5,133 nucleotides of DNA from Sediminibacterium sp. (GCA_028288645.1 JAQBNJ010000422.1:1-5133); one strand, 5' to 3'; counted from the first letter of the stretch, positions 1 to 5,132 are shown. The notes: generated by a model from the sequence alone, not told the origin. Numbers and translations: made by a program.

Positions 1-420
1 CTCAACAAGCTCCACCTCAAATATCAGGTCCTCACCGGCTAATGGGTGATTGGCATCGAGTATTACTACCTCATCTTTTACCTCAACGATCAAAACAGGA
101 AAATTTTGCCCCTGGCCGTTGCTCATATTCAGTTGCATACCTGCTTCAGGTGCCATGTCTGCAGGGAAACGTTCTTTCGGAAATTCCATGATCATTTCCT
201 CCTGCTTTGGTCCGTATGCTTCATCTGCAGGGATCTGGATGGTTTTCTTTTCACCAACGGTCATACCGGTAACGCCGGCATCAAAACCAGGTATCACCAT
301 ACCACCGCCTACTTCAAACTCCAATGGCTCACGGCCCTCAGAAGAATCGAAAGTTGTTCCGTCTGTTAACTTACCGTGATAATGGATTTTTACGGTATCA
401 CCTTTTTTTACTTGTTGCAT
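1..420 (-). CDS. slyD: SlyD-type FKBP peptidyl-prolyl cis-trans isomerase (3' end cut by window edge)
   Basis: The minus strand is open from an ATG at 420-418 to base 1, giving 140 codons with no stop. FKBPs of this class catalyse proline cis-trans isomerisation and act as folding chaperones in the cytoplasm; no signal peptide is present. Visible FKBP features are the N-terminal [20 protein letters not shown] (residues 7-26), the VIPGFDAGV stretch (42-50) and IPADEAYG (63-70). An insert-in-flap chaperone domain follows at about 71-118. The chain then returns to the FKBP fold with [19 protein letters not shown] (122-140), which is diagnostic of the SlyD branch. Short relatives end a few residues after this motif, so probably little is missing; whether a metal-binding histidine-rich tail follows cannot be seen. 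The gene is divergent from namZ. The symbol is assigned by domain architecture; other SlyD-like FKBP names would fit equally well. Confidence 0.93.
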   Translation of the reverse strand, partial: MQQVKKGDTVKIHYHGKLTDGTTFDSSEGREPLEFEVGGGMVIPGFDAGVTGMTVGEKKTIQIPADEAYGPKQEEMIMEFPKERFPADMAPEAGMQLNMSNGQGQNFPVLIVEVKDEVVILDANHPLAGEDLIFEVELVE

Positions 421-437
421 GTTTACTTTTTTTGAAA

Positions 438-453
438 CCTGACTTCCGTCAGG
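438..453 (-). promoter_or_regulatory. Small perfect hairpin in the slyD leader
   Basis: CCTGAC (438-443) and GTCAGG (448-453) form a 6-bp perfect stem. On the minus-strand transcript the 4-nt loop is GGAA, a GNRA-type tetraloop. The stem ends 17 nt before the ATG of the SlyD-type gene, where it could influence ribosome access. There is no T-run after it in either direction that would make it a convincing terminator. A regulatory role is inference. Confidence 0.35.
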
Positions 454-514
454 CAAGTTTAAATAATGTGGCGGCCAGCTTTGTATCTTTTCTCAGCATC
501 CGTTGCGTCGCACA

Positions 515-526
515 CTTCAGCTGAAG
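515..526. promoter_or_regulatory. 12-bp perfect palindrome, possible operator
   Basis: CTTCAGCTGAAG is a perfect 12-bp palindrome in the middle of the divergent slyD/namZ intergenic region. It could be a dimeric regulator site, but it has no second copy in the window and does not overlap the promoter candidate at 573-604. It may be a chance occurrence. Confidence 0.2.
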
Positions 527-572
527 GAATACTAATCAACAAACCAAAAAAGAAACACCGGTTTCCAGCGGG

Positions 573-604
573 CAAAAGTACAATCCTAAATCAAGAACAG
601 GCAA
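573..604 (-). promoter_or_regulatory. Candidate Bacteroidota promoter for the slyD-type gene
   Basis: Read on the minus strand, TACTTTTG (580-573) matches the Bacteroidota -7 consensus TAnnTTTG. A TTG at 604-602 lies 21 bp upstream, within the usual spacing to the -33 element. Transcription would start near 566-569 and leave a leader of roughly 145 nt before the ATG at 420. The match is by eye only and the long leader makes it less than certain. Confidence 0.5.
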
Positions 605-642
605 GTATTTTTAATTAACTTCCGTTCTTCAAAACTATTCAT

Positions 643-1932
643 ATGAAGAAATTATTGATCGCATTGATCCTCTGCATATTGGCAACCCAGTTTGTTCCTC
701 AAAGATCCATCGGACAAGCCCTTTCTCCGGGTGCTACGCCAAATTCCGGGCCAATACCTGCGGCGTATCGGACCAAGGTATACCTGCCATTACTTAAAGG
801 AAAACGTGTCGGCATTTTTGCAAATCATACGGCTACTATCGGCAACAGGCATCTGGTAGATACTTTATTATCGCTTGGCGTAAAGATCACCAAAGCTTTC
901 GGCCCCGAACATGGTTTTCGCGGGACAGCGGATGCAGGTGAAAAAATAGAGAATTACAATGATCCGGCTACGGGAATTCCTGTGATATCTCTTTATGGGA
1001 AAAAAAGAAAACCAACCGCAGAAGACCTTGCCGATGTAGATATTTTATTGTTTGATATACAGGATGTGGGTACCCGTTTCTACACATTCATTTCTTCTTT
1101 ACAGGAATTTATGGAAGCCGCATTCGAGAACAGCAAACCTTTAATGATACTTGATCGTCCCAACCCTAATGGTTATTTTGTTGATGGTCCGGTACTTGAT
1201 ACAGCGTATAGAAGTTTTGTAGGCATGCAACCCATTCCCACTGTTTACGGAATGACTATCGCTGAATATGCTTTCATGATCGCAGGTGAAAGATGGCTCA
1301 CTGAAAAAGCAAATGAGAAACACGATTATTATAAACATGCCGAAAATTCTGCCGATACCTTATTTCATTTCCAGGTGATCAAATGCGCCAACTATACGCA
1401 TAAGGATAGGTACCAATTACCTGTCAAACCTTCGCCGAATCTTCCTGATATGTCGTGCATATATTGGTACAGCACCACCTGTTTATTTGAAGGAACGGTA
1501 CTGAGTGAAGGTCGTGGAACGGACCATCCGTTCGCCATATTCGGACATCCATCATTACCAAAAAATCTATACAAGTTCACACCCACCAGCCGCGATGGCG
1601 CCAAAGAACCAAAATTGAAGGACCAATTGTGTTATGGCTGGAACCTGTACGGTGTTGAACTGTTACGAAAGGTTAACAACAATAATAAAATTGAACTGCA
1701 ATATGTATTGGATGCATATAAAGCCTTTCCAGATAAAGCCAACTTTTTTATCATTCCCAAAAATGGAAACGCAAATGGATCTTACTTTAATAAACTTGCC
1801 GGGAATAATGAATTGATGGAACAGATCAAAGCAGGCAAAACAGAACAGGAGATCCGGGATAGCTGGCAACCTAAGTTGAATGCTTTTAAAGCAATAAGAA
1901 AGAAATATCTACTGTACGCTGATTTTGAATAA
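643..1932 (+). CDS. namZ: Secreted DUF1343 / NamZ-family exo-beta-N-acetylmuramidase
   Basis: The 429-residue protein starts with a typical signal peptide: MKKLL, a hydrophobic run to about residue 18, and likely cleavage after SIGQA near residue 26. It should act in the periplasm or outside the cell. The family, formerly DUF1343 and now GH171 with Bacillus subtilis NamZ (YbbC) as founder, removes N-acetylmuramic acid from the non-reducing end of peptidoglycan fragments during cell-wall turnover or recycling. Visible family motifs are KRVGIFANHTA (54-64), FGPEHGFRG (86-94), FDIQDVGTRFYTF (137-149), DRPNPNG (171-177), the family's PSPNLP (263-268), and FEGTVLSEGRGTDHPF (282-297). The acidic residue in PEHG (E89) is a good candidate for the family's catalytic glutamate; that assignment is my inference. 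Length is normal and the gene appears intact. No other MurNAc-recycling gene (murQ, amgK, murU, nagZ) is adjacent, so activity on MurNAc rests on family membership only. No convincing Shine-Dalgarno sequence is seen, as is usual in this phylum. Confidence 0.92.
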   Translation: MKKLLIALILCILATQFVPQRSIGQALSPGATPNSGPIPAAYRTKVYLPLLKGKRVGIFANHTATIGNRHLVDTLLSLGVKITKAFGPEHGFRGTADAGEKIENYNDPATGIPVISLYGKKRKPTAEDLADVDILLFDIQDVGTRFYTFISSLQEFMEAAFENSKPLMILDRPNPNGYFVDGPVLDTAYRSFVGMQPIPTVYGMTIAEYAFMIAGERWLTEKANEKHDYYKHAENSADTLFHFQVIKCANYTHKDRYQLPVKPSPNLPDMSCIYWYSTTCLFEGTVLSEGRGTDHPFAIFGHPSLPKNLYKFTPTSRDGAKEPKLKDQLCYGWNLYGVELLRKVNNNNKIELQYVLDAYKAFPDKANFFIIPKNGNANGSYFNKLAGNNELMEQIKAGKTEQEIRDSWQPKLNAFKAIRKKYLLYADFE

Positions 1933-1943
1933 TCCGGCAAACC

Positions 1944-2050
1944 CTCTGTGAAACTCTGTGCTCTTTGTGTCTCTGTGGTGAAGCATTCGCTTCGATGATA
2001 ACCATTTATTTTTCACCACAGAGACACTGGGTACACAGAGTTTCACAGAG
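1944..2050. repeat. Large inverted repeat of CTCTGTG heptamers (39-bp arms, 29-nt spacer)
   Basis: The left arm 1944-1982 and right arm 2012-2050 are complementary at 17 consecutive bases on the outside and 16 on the inside, separated by a 6-bp block that is mostly unpaired (1961-1966 against 2028-2033). Each arm carries three copies of the heptamer: CTCTGTG at 1944, 1954 and 1971, mirrored as CACAGAG at 2017, 2034 and 2044. It begins 11 nt after the namZ stop and ends 23 nt before the fmt ATG, so it fills almost all of the 141-bp gap. No T-run follows the stem, so it is not a textbook intrinsic terminator, though so long a stem could still block transcription or protect an mRNA end. No flanking duplication is visible. 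From memory, CTCTGTG-rich intergenic repeats are common in environmental bacterial genomes; I cannot check copy number here. Confidence 0.9.
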
Positions 2051-2061
2051 ATTTAATCAAG

Positions 2062-2069
2062 TATATTTG
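2062..2069 (+). promoter_or_regulatory. Candidate -7 box for fmt, possibly leaderless
   Basis: TATATTTG matches the Bacteroidota -7 consensus TAnnTTTG exactly and ends only 4 nt before the fmt ATG at 2074. Initiation a few bases downstream would fall on or near the start codon and give a leaderless mRNA. No TTG is present at the -33 spacing; the nearest is TTTC at 2041-2044, inside the right arm of the inverted repeat. A chance match in AT-rich DNA is possible. Confidence 0.35.
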
Positions 2070-2073
2070 CTAC

Positions 2074-3015
2074 ATGGCATCCTCAGACCTTCGAATCATT
2101 TTCATGGGCACTCCCGATTTTGCAGTTGCATCTTTAGATGCATTGGTGAGGGCTGATTGTAATATTGTAGGAGTCATCACAGCCCCTGATAAACCCGCAG
2201 GCAGGGGAATGAAATTAACAGAGAGTGCCGTAAAAAAATATGCAGCTGAAAAAGGTCTGCACATTCTGCAACCAGAAAAACTAAAGAACCCTGCATTTAT
2301 TGAAGAACTGCGCGCATTAAAAGCAGACCTGCAGATAGTGGTTGCCTTTCGCATGTTACCTGAAATAGTATGGAACATGCCGCCGTTAGGCACCGTGAAT
2401 CTTCATGGTTCATTATTACCCCAATACCGCGGCGCGGCGCCTATTCATTGGGCCGTGATCAATGGCGAAAAAGAAACAGGCGTTACCACTTTCAAGCTAA
2501 AACACGAGATAGATACCGGCGATATTCTTTTACAAAAAAAAATTCCGATCGGTGCTGATGAAACTACGGGCGAAGTACACGACAGGATGAAAATTATCGG
2601 CGCCGATCTGTTAGTAGAAACAGTAAAAGGTTTGGCAGACAACAGTTTGCAAAAGATAGACCAATCATCGATCGTTGAATCATCGGCGCTTAAACATGCA
2701 CCAAAAATATTTACAGAAACCTGCCAGATCCATTGGGATGAGACTGTTGATAAGATCCATAACCTTATCCGTGGCCTCTCTCCTTTTCCCGGCGCTTTGA
2801 CTGTATTGGATGAAAAAATACTGAAGGTATACAGGAGTAAAAAAGAGATTTTATCTCACGAACATCCTTTTGGCAAAGTATTCTCTGATGGAAAAACATT
2901 TTTAAAATACTCCTGCGTCGATGGTTATATCCATATCCTCGATCTGCAACTTGAAGGGAAGAAAAGAATGTTGGTTGAGGATTTTCTTCGGGGTTACCGA
3001 CCTGGCTCTGCATAA
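2074..3015 (+). CDS. fmt: Methionyl-tRNA formyltransferase
   Basis: This cytoplasmic enzyme transfers a formyl group from 10-formyltetrahydrofolate to methionyl-tRNA(fMet) for translation initiation. The 313-residue length is normal. The N-terminal Rossmann-type formyltransferase domain spans about 6-185 and begins LRIIFMGTPDFA (6-17). The loop APDKPAGRG (37-45) and the hallmark VNLHGSLLPQYRGAAPIHWA (108-127) follow, then HEIDTGDIL (144-152). The catalytic triad known from Escherichia coli Fmt (Asn106, His108, Asp144) corresponds to N109, H111 and D147, all present. The C-terminal OB-fold tRNA-binding domain covers about 208-313 and includes the typical LIRGLSPFPGA (231-241) and the end FLRGYRPGSA. 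The ATG at 2074 is chosen because the next Met lies inside the first beta strand. The stop codon TAA (3013-3015) lies inside the left copy of the 8-bp duplication flanking the downstream MITE-like element, and the coding sequence is intact. Confidence 0.98.
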   Translation: MASSDLRIIFMGTPDFAVASLDALVRADCNIVGVITAPDKPAGRGMKLTESAVKKYAAEKGLHILQPEKLKNPAFIEELRALKADLQIVVAFRMLPEIVWNMPPLGTVNLHGSLLPQYRGAAPIHWAVINGEKETGVTTFKLKHEIDTGDILLQKKIPIGADETTGEVHDRMKIIGADLLVETVKGLADNSLQKIDQSSIVESSALKHAPKIFTETCQIHWDETVDKIHNLIRGLSPFPGALTVLDEKILKVYRSKKEILSHEHPFGKVFSDGKTFLKYSCVDGYIHILDLQLEGKKRMLVEDFLRGYRPGSA

Positions 3016-3020
3016 TTCTA
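3013..3020. repeat. Target-site duplication, left copy (TAATTCTA)
   Basis: This 8-bp copy directly abuts the left terminal inverted repeat. It contains the fmt stop codon (TAA, 3013-3015). The following A3021 also matches the base after the right copy, so the duplication could be 9 bp. Confidence 0.8.
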
Positions 3021-3076
3021 ACCTATTGTGCTATTAAAAAAGATGAATTCAAGTGCGCTGTTTGATAAACTCTTTA

Positions 3077-3091
3077 TATGCCATAGGCATA
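3077..3091. repeat. Hairpin 1 of the MITE-like element
   Basis: TATGCC (3077-3082) and GGCATA (3086-3091) form a perfect 6-bp stem with a 3-nt loop. It is followed within the element by the motif TTGTAGCA at 3098-3105. Confidence 0.7.
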
Positions 3092-3128
3092 ACCGCTTTG
3101 TAGCACATATTCAACAATGAACATCTCA

Positions 3129-3143
3129 TGCCCCATCGGGGCA
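3129..3143. repeat. Hairpin 2 of the MITE-like element
   Basis: TGCCCC (3129-3134) and GGGGCA (3138-3143) form a perfect GC-rich 6-bp stem with the loop ATC. Confidence 0.75.
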
Positions 3144-3182
3144 ACCCTGAATTTTTGTAAAATAAACAAAATCATTAACCGC

Positions 3183-3203
3183 TAAGGGTAGCCCTTACAG
3201 GGC
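3183..3203. repeat. Two overlapping, mutually exclusive hairpins in the MITE-like element
   Basis: TAAGGG (3183-3188) can pair with CCCTTA (3192-3197). Alternatively GCCC (3191-3194) can pair with GGGC (3200-3203) around the loop TTACA. The two stems share bases 3192-3194, so only one can form at a time. Confidence 0.6.
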
Positions 3204-3226
3204 ATATCGGGATCACCGGATTGTTT

Positions 3227-3265
3227 TGCTACAAAGCGATTGCCCAGCTGGGGCAGATTGTAGCA
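3227..3265. repeat. Composite hairpin of the MITE-like element
   Basis: An outer 8-bp stem pairs TGCTACAA (3227-3234) with TTGTAGCA (3258-3265). It encloses an inner stem of TGCCC (3241-3245) and GGGCA (3251-3255). In addition TGCTACAAAGCG (3227-3238) is perfectly complementary to CGCTTTGTAGCA at 3094-3105, so this arm could instead pair across the element. Confidence 0.7.
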
Positions 3266-3303
3266 TTGTAAACGACGAATCGGGAACTTAATAGCACAAC
3301 GGT

Positions 3304-3311
3304 TAATTCTA
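3304..3311. repeat. Target-site duplication, right copy (TAATTCTA)
   Basis: This is the identical 8-bp copy abutting the right terminal inverted repeat. Its last three bases, CTA at 3309-3311, are the TAG stop codon of the minus-strand rhodanese-thioredoxin gene. Confidence 0.8.
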
Positions 3312-3998
3312 ATTACTGAGCTTCGCTTTTAATTCAGAAAGTTCTGCCACACCTTGTTTACGCCAGATCTCTTTCCCGTTTTTATAAATAATAAAAACAG
3401 GCAGGGCATCCACTTTTTGCGATTTCATTACATCAATATCCATTCCGCCATCCACTTTTACCAATTTGAATTTATCGGCCAGGTCGCTTTGCAATTGTTG
3501 CAAAACAGGTTCCATCTTTTTACAGGGCGGGCACCATTCAGCGCCGAAATCAACCAATACCAGGTCTGCTGATTTAGAAAATTCTTTGTATTGGGCAACG
3601 GTTAATTGCGCTTTCATTTCAACCGCTTCAACGGTCTTTCCTTCCATCTTCCAGGCGGTTAGTCCACCTTTGAGGTTCTGTACATCTGCAAACCCGTTAT
3701 CCAATAACCATTTGGCAGCAGCCGCACTGCGTACACCTGATGCACAATACACTAATATAGGTTTGGTTTTGTCGATATACTTGATGCGATCAGCAAACTC
3801 GTTCTTATTTAACCAATCAGCCTGCAACGAGTTCTTCAGATGTCCTGATTGGTATTCACCGGCAGTGCGCACATCCAGTAACTGCGGTTGCTGCGTATTG
3901 ATCCGCTTTTCAAATTCAGCGGAAGACAATCCATCCTGTGCATTCACATGCAAAAATAAAACAGCAAGTAACACAGAAAGACTTAGGATCTTTTTCAT
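3309..3998 (-). CDS. Secreted rhodanese-thioredoxin fusion protein
   Basis: The 229-residue protein is exported: MKKILSLS and a hydrophobic run lead to a probable signal-peptidase I site after HVNA (residue 20). A single rhodanese domain spans about 24-120, with LLDVRTAGEYQSGHLKNS (40-57) and the active loop CASGVRS, whose cysteine (C85) would carry persulfide sulfur. A thioredoxin domain follows at about 130-229, with VDFGAEWCPPC (149-159; C156 and C159) and the cis-proline motif ALPVFIIYKNGKE (198-210). The thioredoxin motif is CPPC, not the classical CGPC. Family knowledge supports sulfur transfer and thiol-disulfide exchange; the substrate in the periplasm is unknown. I chose the ATG at 3998-3996. 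A TTG two codons upstream would directly abut the preceding stop and would put two extra residues before a normal MKK signal start. The gene lies 6 nt downstream of the LysM gene and is probably cotranscribed with it. Its TAG stop sits in the right target duplication of the MITE-like element. Confidence 0.93.
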   Translation of the reverse strand: MKKILSLSVLLAVLFLHVNAQDGLSSAEFEKRINTQQPQLLDVRTAGEYQSGHLKNSLQADWLNKNEFADRIKYIDKTKPILVYCASGVRSAAAAKWLLDNGFADVQNLKGGLTAWKMEGKTVEAVEMKAQLTVAQYKEFSKSADLVLVDFGAEWCPPCKKMEPVLQQLQSDLADKFKLVKVDGGMDIDVMKSQKVDALPVFIIYKNGKEIWRKQGVAELSELKAKLSN

Positions 3999-4004
3999 AA
4001 ACAA

Positions 4005-5042
4005 TTATTCAAAATAAGTAACCGTAACTGTAAACTTAGGATCGGTTAAACCCAATGCGGACGCAGCAGAATTACTTAAACGTAACAGCAATCCATTGGC
4101 GCCTCTTGTTTCCTGTAAAGGTCCCAACACCATGGCGCAAATACTTTTATTACCAGGGCCGGTAATACGAACTACCGTTTTGGGTGCGATATCATTCATC
4201 AACACATAAAATTTCCTGTCGGTCCATCCGCTGATCGTTTTAAAAATGGCGGCATCGCCGGAATGAAATTGTTGTGTCTGTTCTTTTGTATGTTCCGCGT
4301 AACCGGCTGCAAAATATCCTTCATCCCCTTCTTTCGGAGAATATTCCAAAGAAACAGGTTCTTCTTTTTTCTTTACCTCAGCTACAATAGTTTTGTTCTC
4401 AGCAGGTTTTTGAATATCCTTTGGTATAACTGTTGGTGTATTGTTTACCGGCGCGTCTTTTTGCACAGGCGGAGGAACAACGGCATCTTTTTTCTCTGCA
4501 GGTTTTTTCTCTACAGGTGCTGTATTTGATTGCACAGTTGTGCTACCGGGAGCAATATCTTTTTTAGTCTCTGTTTTCTTTTCTGCTGTCTCCGGCATTT
4601 TTGCATTTACCATATAACCGATGATCAGTTTTTGCCCGTCTTTCACAGCATCTTTCTGCATATGGTTCCATACACGCATAGAAGCGAGTGGCACTTTGTT
4701 ATATGCCTGGCTTACGCGATAAAGGTTCTCTCCTTTTTTGATCACGTGATAAACAGGGGCACTATTATCGCCCGGCTGTTGCGTCAGGTTGTTTTTTGTA
4801 AGGGGTATTTTGATCTCGGTACCTTTTGCAAGAACAGCCGAAGGGTTGATATTACTCTTATTATAGGAAGATACTTTAGTTACAGATAAACCAAATGCAT
4901 TGCTGATGTTTTGGAGGTTCTCTGTTCCGTTTGCAGCATGCACAACATACATATCGGATGCCTTACCCTTGATAATTAATTTTTCCTGGGCGGAAACGGA
5001 GATCGTGAAAAAAAAGGCGAGTAGCCCGATCAGTTTATTCAT
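4005..5042 (-). CDS. Secreted protein with two LysM domains and a C-terminal double-psi-beta-barrel-like domain
   Basis: The 345-residue protein has a signal peptide (1-18, cleavage likely after SVSA), so it should be periplasmic or surface-exposed. LysM 1 lies at about 32-80 (YVVHAANGTENLQNISNAFG onwards) and LysM 2 at about 98-143 (YHVIKKGENLYRVSQAYN onwards). LysM modules bind N-acetylglucosamine-containing glycans, chiefly peptidoglycan. Residues 148-232 form a low-complexity linker rich in Lys, Glu, Pro and Thr. The C-terminal 243-345 resembles an RlpA-type double-psi beta barrel, from EGYFAAGYAEH through KTVVRITGPGNKS (288-300) and RLSNSAASALGL (321-332) to a beta-rich end. The His and Asp residues used by lytic RlpA enzymes are not seen at the expected places, where FYVLMND and VLGPLQE occur. 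A binding or structural role is therefore more likely than glycan cleavage. The barrel assignment is by pattern and is the weaker part. The gene precedes the rhodanese-thioredoxin gene by 6 nt. Confidence 0.88.
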   Translation of the reverse strand: MNKLIGLLAFFFTISVSAQEKLIIKGKASDMYVVHAANGTENLQNISNAFGLSVTKVSSYNKSNINPSAVLAKGTEIKIPLTKNNLTQQPGDNSAPVYHVIKKGENLYRVSQAYNKVPLASMRVWNHMQKDAVKDGQKLIIGYMVNAKMPETAEKKTETKKDIAPGSTTVQSNTAPVEKKPAEKKDAVVPPPVQKDAPVNNTPTVIPKDIQKPAENKTIVAEVKKKEEPVSLEYSPKEGDEGYFAAGYAEHTKEQTQQFHSGDAAIFKTISGWTDRKFYVLMNDIAPKTVVRITGPGNKSICAMVLGPLQETRGANGLLLRLSNSAASALGLTDPKFTVTVTYFE

Positions 5043-5064
5043 ATTTGGAAATATTACGACAGCA

Positions 5065-5072
5065 CAAATTTA
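5065..5072 (-). promoter_or_regulatory. Candidate -7 box upstream of the LysM gene
   Basis: On the minus strand TAAATTTG (5072-5065) matches TAnnTTTG exactly. It ends 22 nt before the ATG at 5042, leaving a short leader of about 15-18 nt. No TTG is found at the usual -33 spacing, so the promoter is only partly supported. It would drive the LysM and rhodanese-thioredoxin pair. Confidence 0.4.
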
Positions 5073-5132
5073 CTCTTTTAATATTCTCCATTCAGCAGGA
5101 TAGTAATTATTGACGCGGTTGGGTAAAACTTT
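5070..5132 (-). CDS. Possible C-terminal end of an upstream minus-strand gene (partial)
   Basis: One minus-strand frame is open from the right edge to a TAA at 5072-5070 and reads KVLPNRVNNYYPAEWRILKE. The composition, with YYPAEW and a charged end, looks protein-like and the stop lies 27 nt before the LysM start, as in an operon. The other two minus frames are also partly open near the edge (8 and 17 codons), so the evidence is thin. I do not recognise the family. Its TAA would overlap the promoter candidate at 5065-5072. Confidence 0.3.
   Translation of the reverse strand, partial: KVLPNRVNNYYPAEWRILKE

Larger units (their letters stand above)
3021..3303. mobile_element. MITE-like non-coding element with terminal inverted repeats and target duplication
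   Basis: The 283-bp segment is bounded by terminal inverted repeats. The left end 3021-3037 reads ACCTATTGTGCTATTAA; the reverse complement of 3288-3303 reads ACCGTTGTGCTATTAA. They share ACC and a perfect 12-bp core, differing only by TA versus G between them. Immediately outside lies a direct repeat, TAATTCTA, at 3013-3020 and 3304-3311; it extends to 9 bp if one ambiguous A is counted. This arrangement is the signature of transposition. There is no open reading frame of note inside, so the element would depend on a transposase supplied in trans. The interior is almost wholly made of short hairpins. The mobilising IS family is not identifiable from the ends alone; 8-9 bp duplications occur in several DDE transposase families. 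Novelty and copy number are unknown. Confidence 0.85.

Noticed and set aside
46..379. Two plus-strand open frames over the left end
   Set aside because: They lie antisense to the SlyD-type gene, whose minus-strand translation gives clear FKBP motifs; the plus-strand translations show no recognisable protein character.
324..524. A 66-codon plus-strand frame running from inside slyD into the spacer
   Set aside because: It overlaps slyD antisense, crosses the hairpin at 438-453 and reads as low-quality, Leu/Phe-rich sequence typical of a shadow frame.
601..620. TATTTTTA as a promoter box for namZ
   Set aside because: It deviates from TAnnTTTG at the last base and has no TTG at a suitable distance upstream; no convincing namZ promoter could be named.
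1944..2050. Second transposon-like element
   Set aside because: The inverted repeat has no matching direct duplication outside its arms (left flank CAAACC, right flank ATTTAA), so insertion by a DDE transposase is not supported here.
3077..3265. CRISPR array
   Set aside because: The repeated pieces are short hairpins and an octamer in both orientations at irregular spacing, with no constant direct repeat and spacer pattern; terminal inverted repeats and target duplication explain the segment better.
4002..4004. TTG as start codon of the rhodanese-thioredoxin gene
   Set aside because: It would directly follow the upstream stop and add two residues before an ordinary ATG that begins a standard MKK signal peptide; the ATG at 3998-3996 is the simpler choice.
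3466..4017. A 183-codon plus-strand open frame
   Set aside because: It is fully antisense to the rhodanese-thioredoxin gene, which has both active-site motifs and a signal peptide; no domain is visible in the antisense reading.
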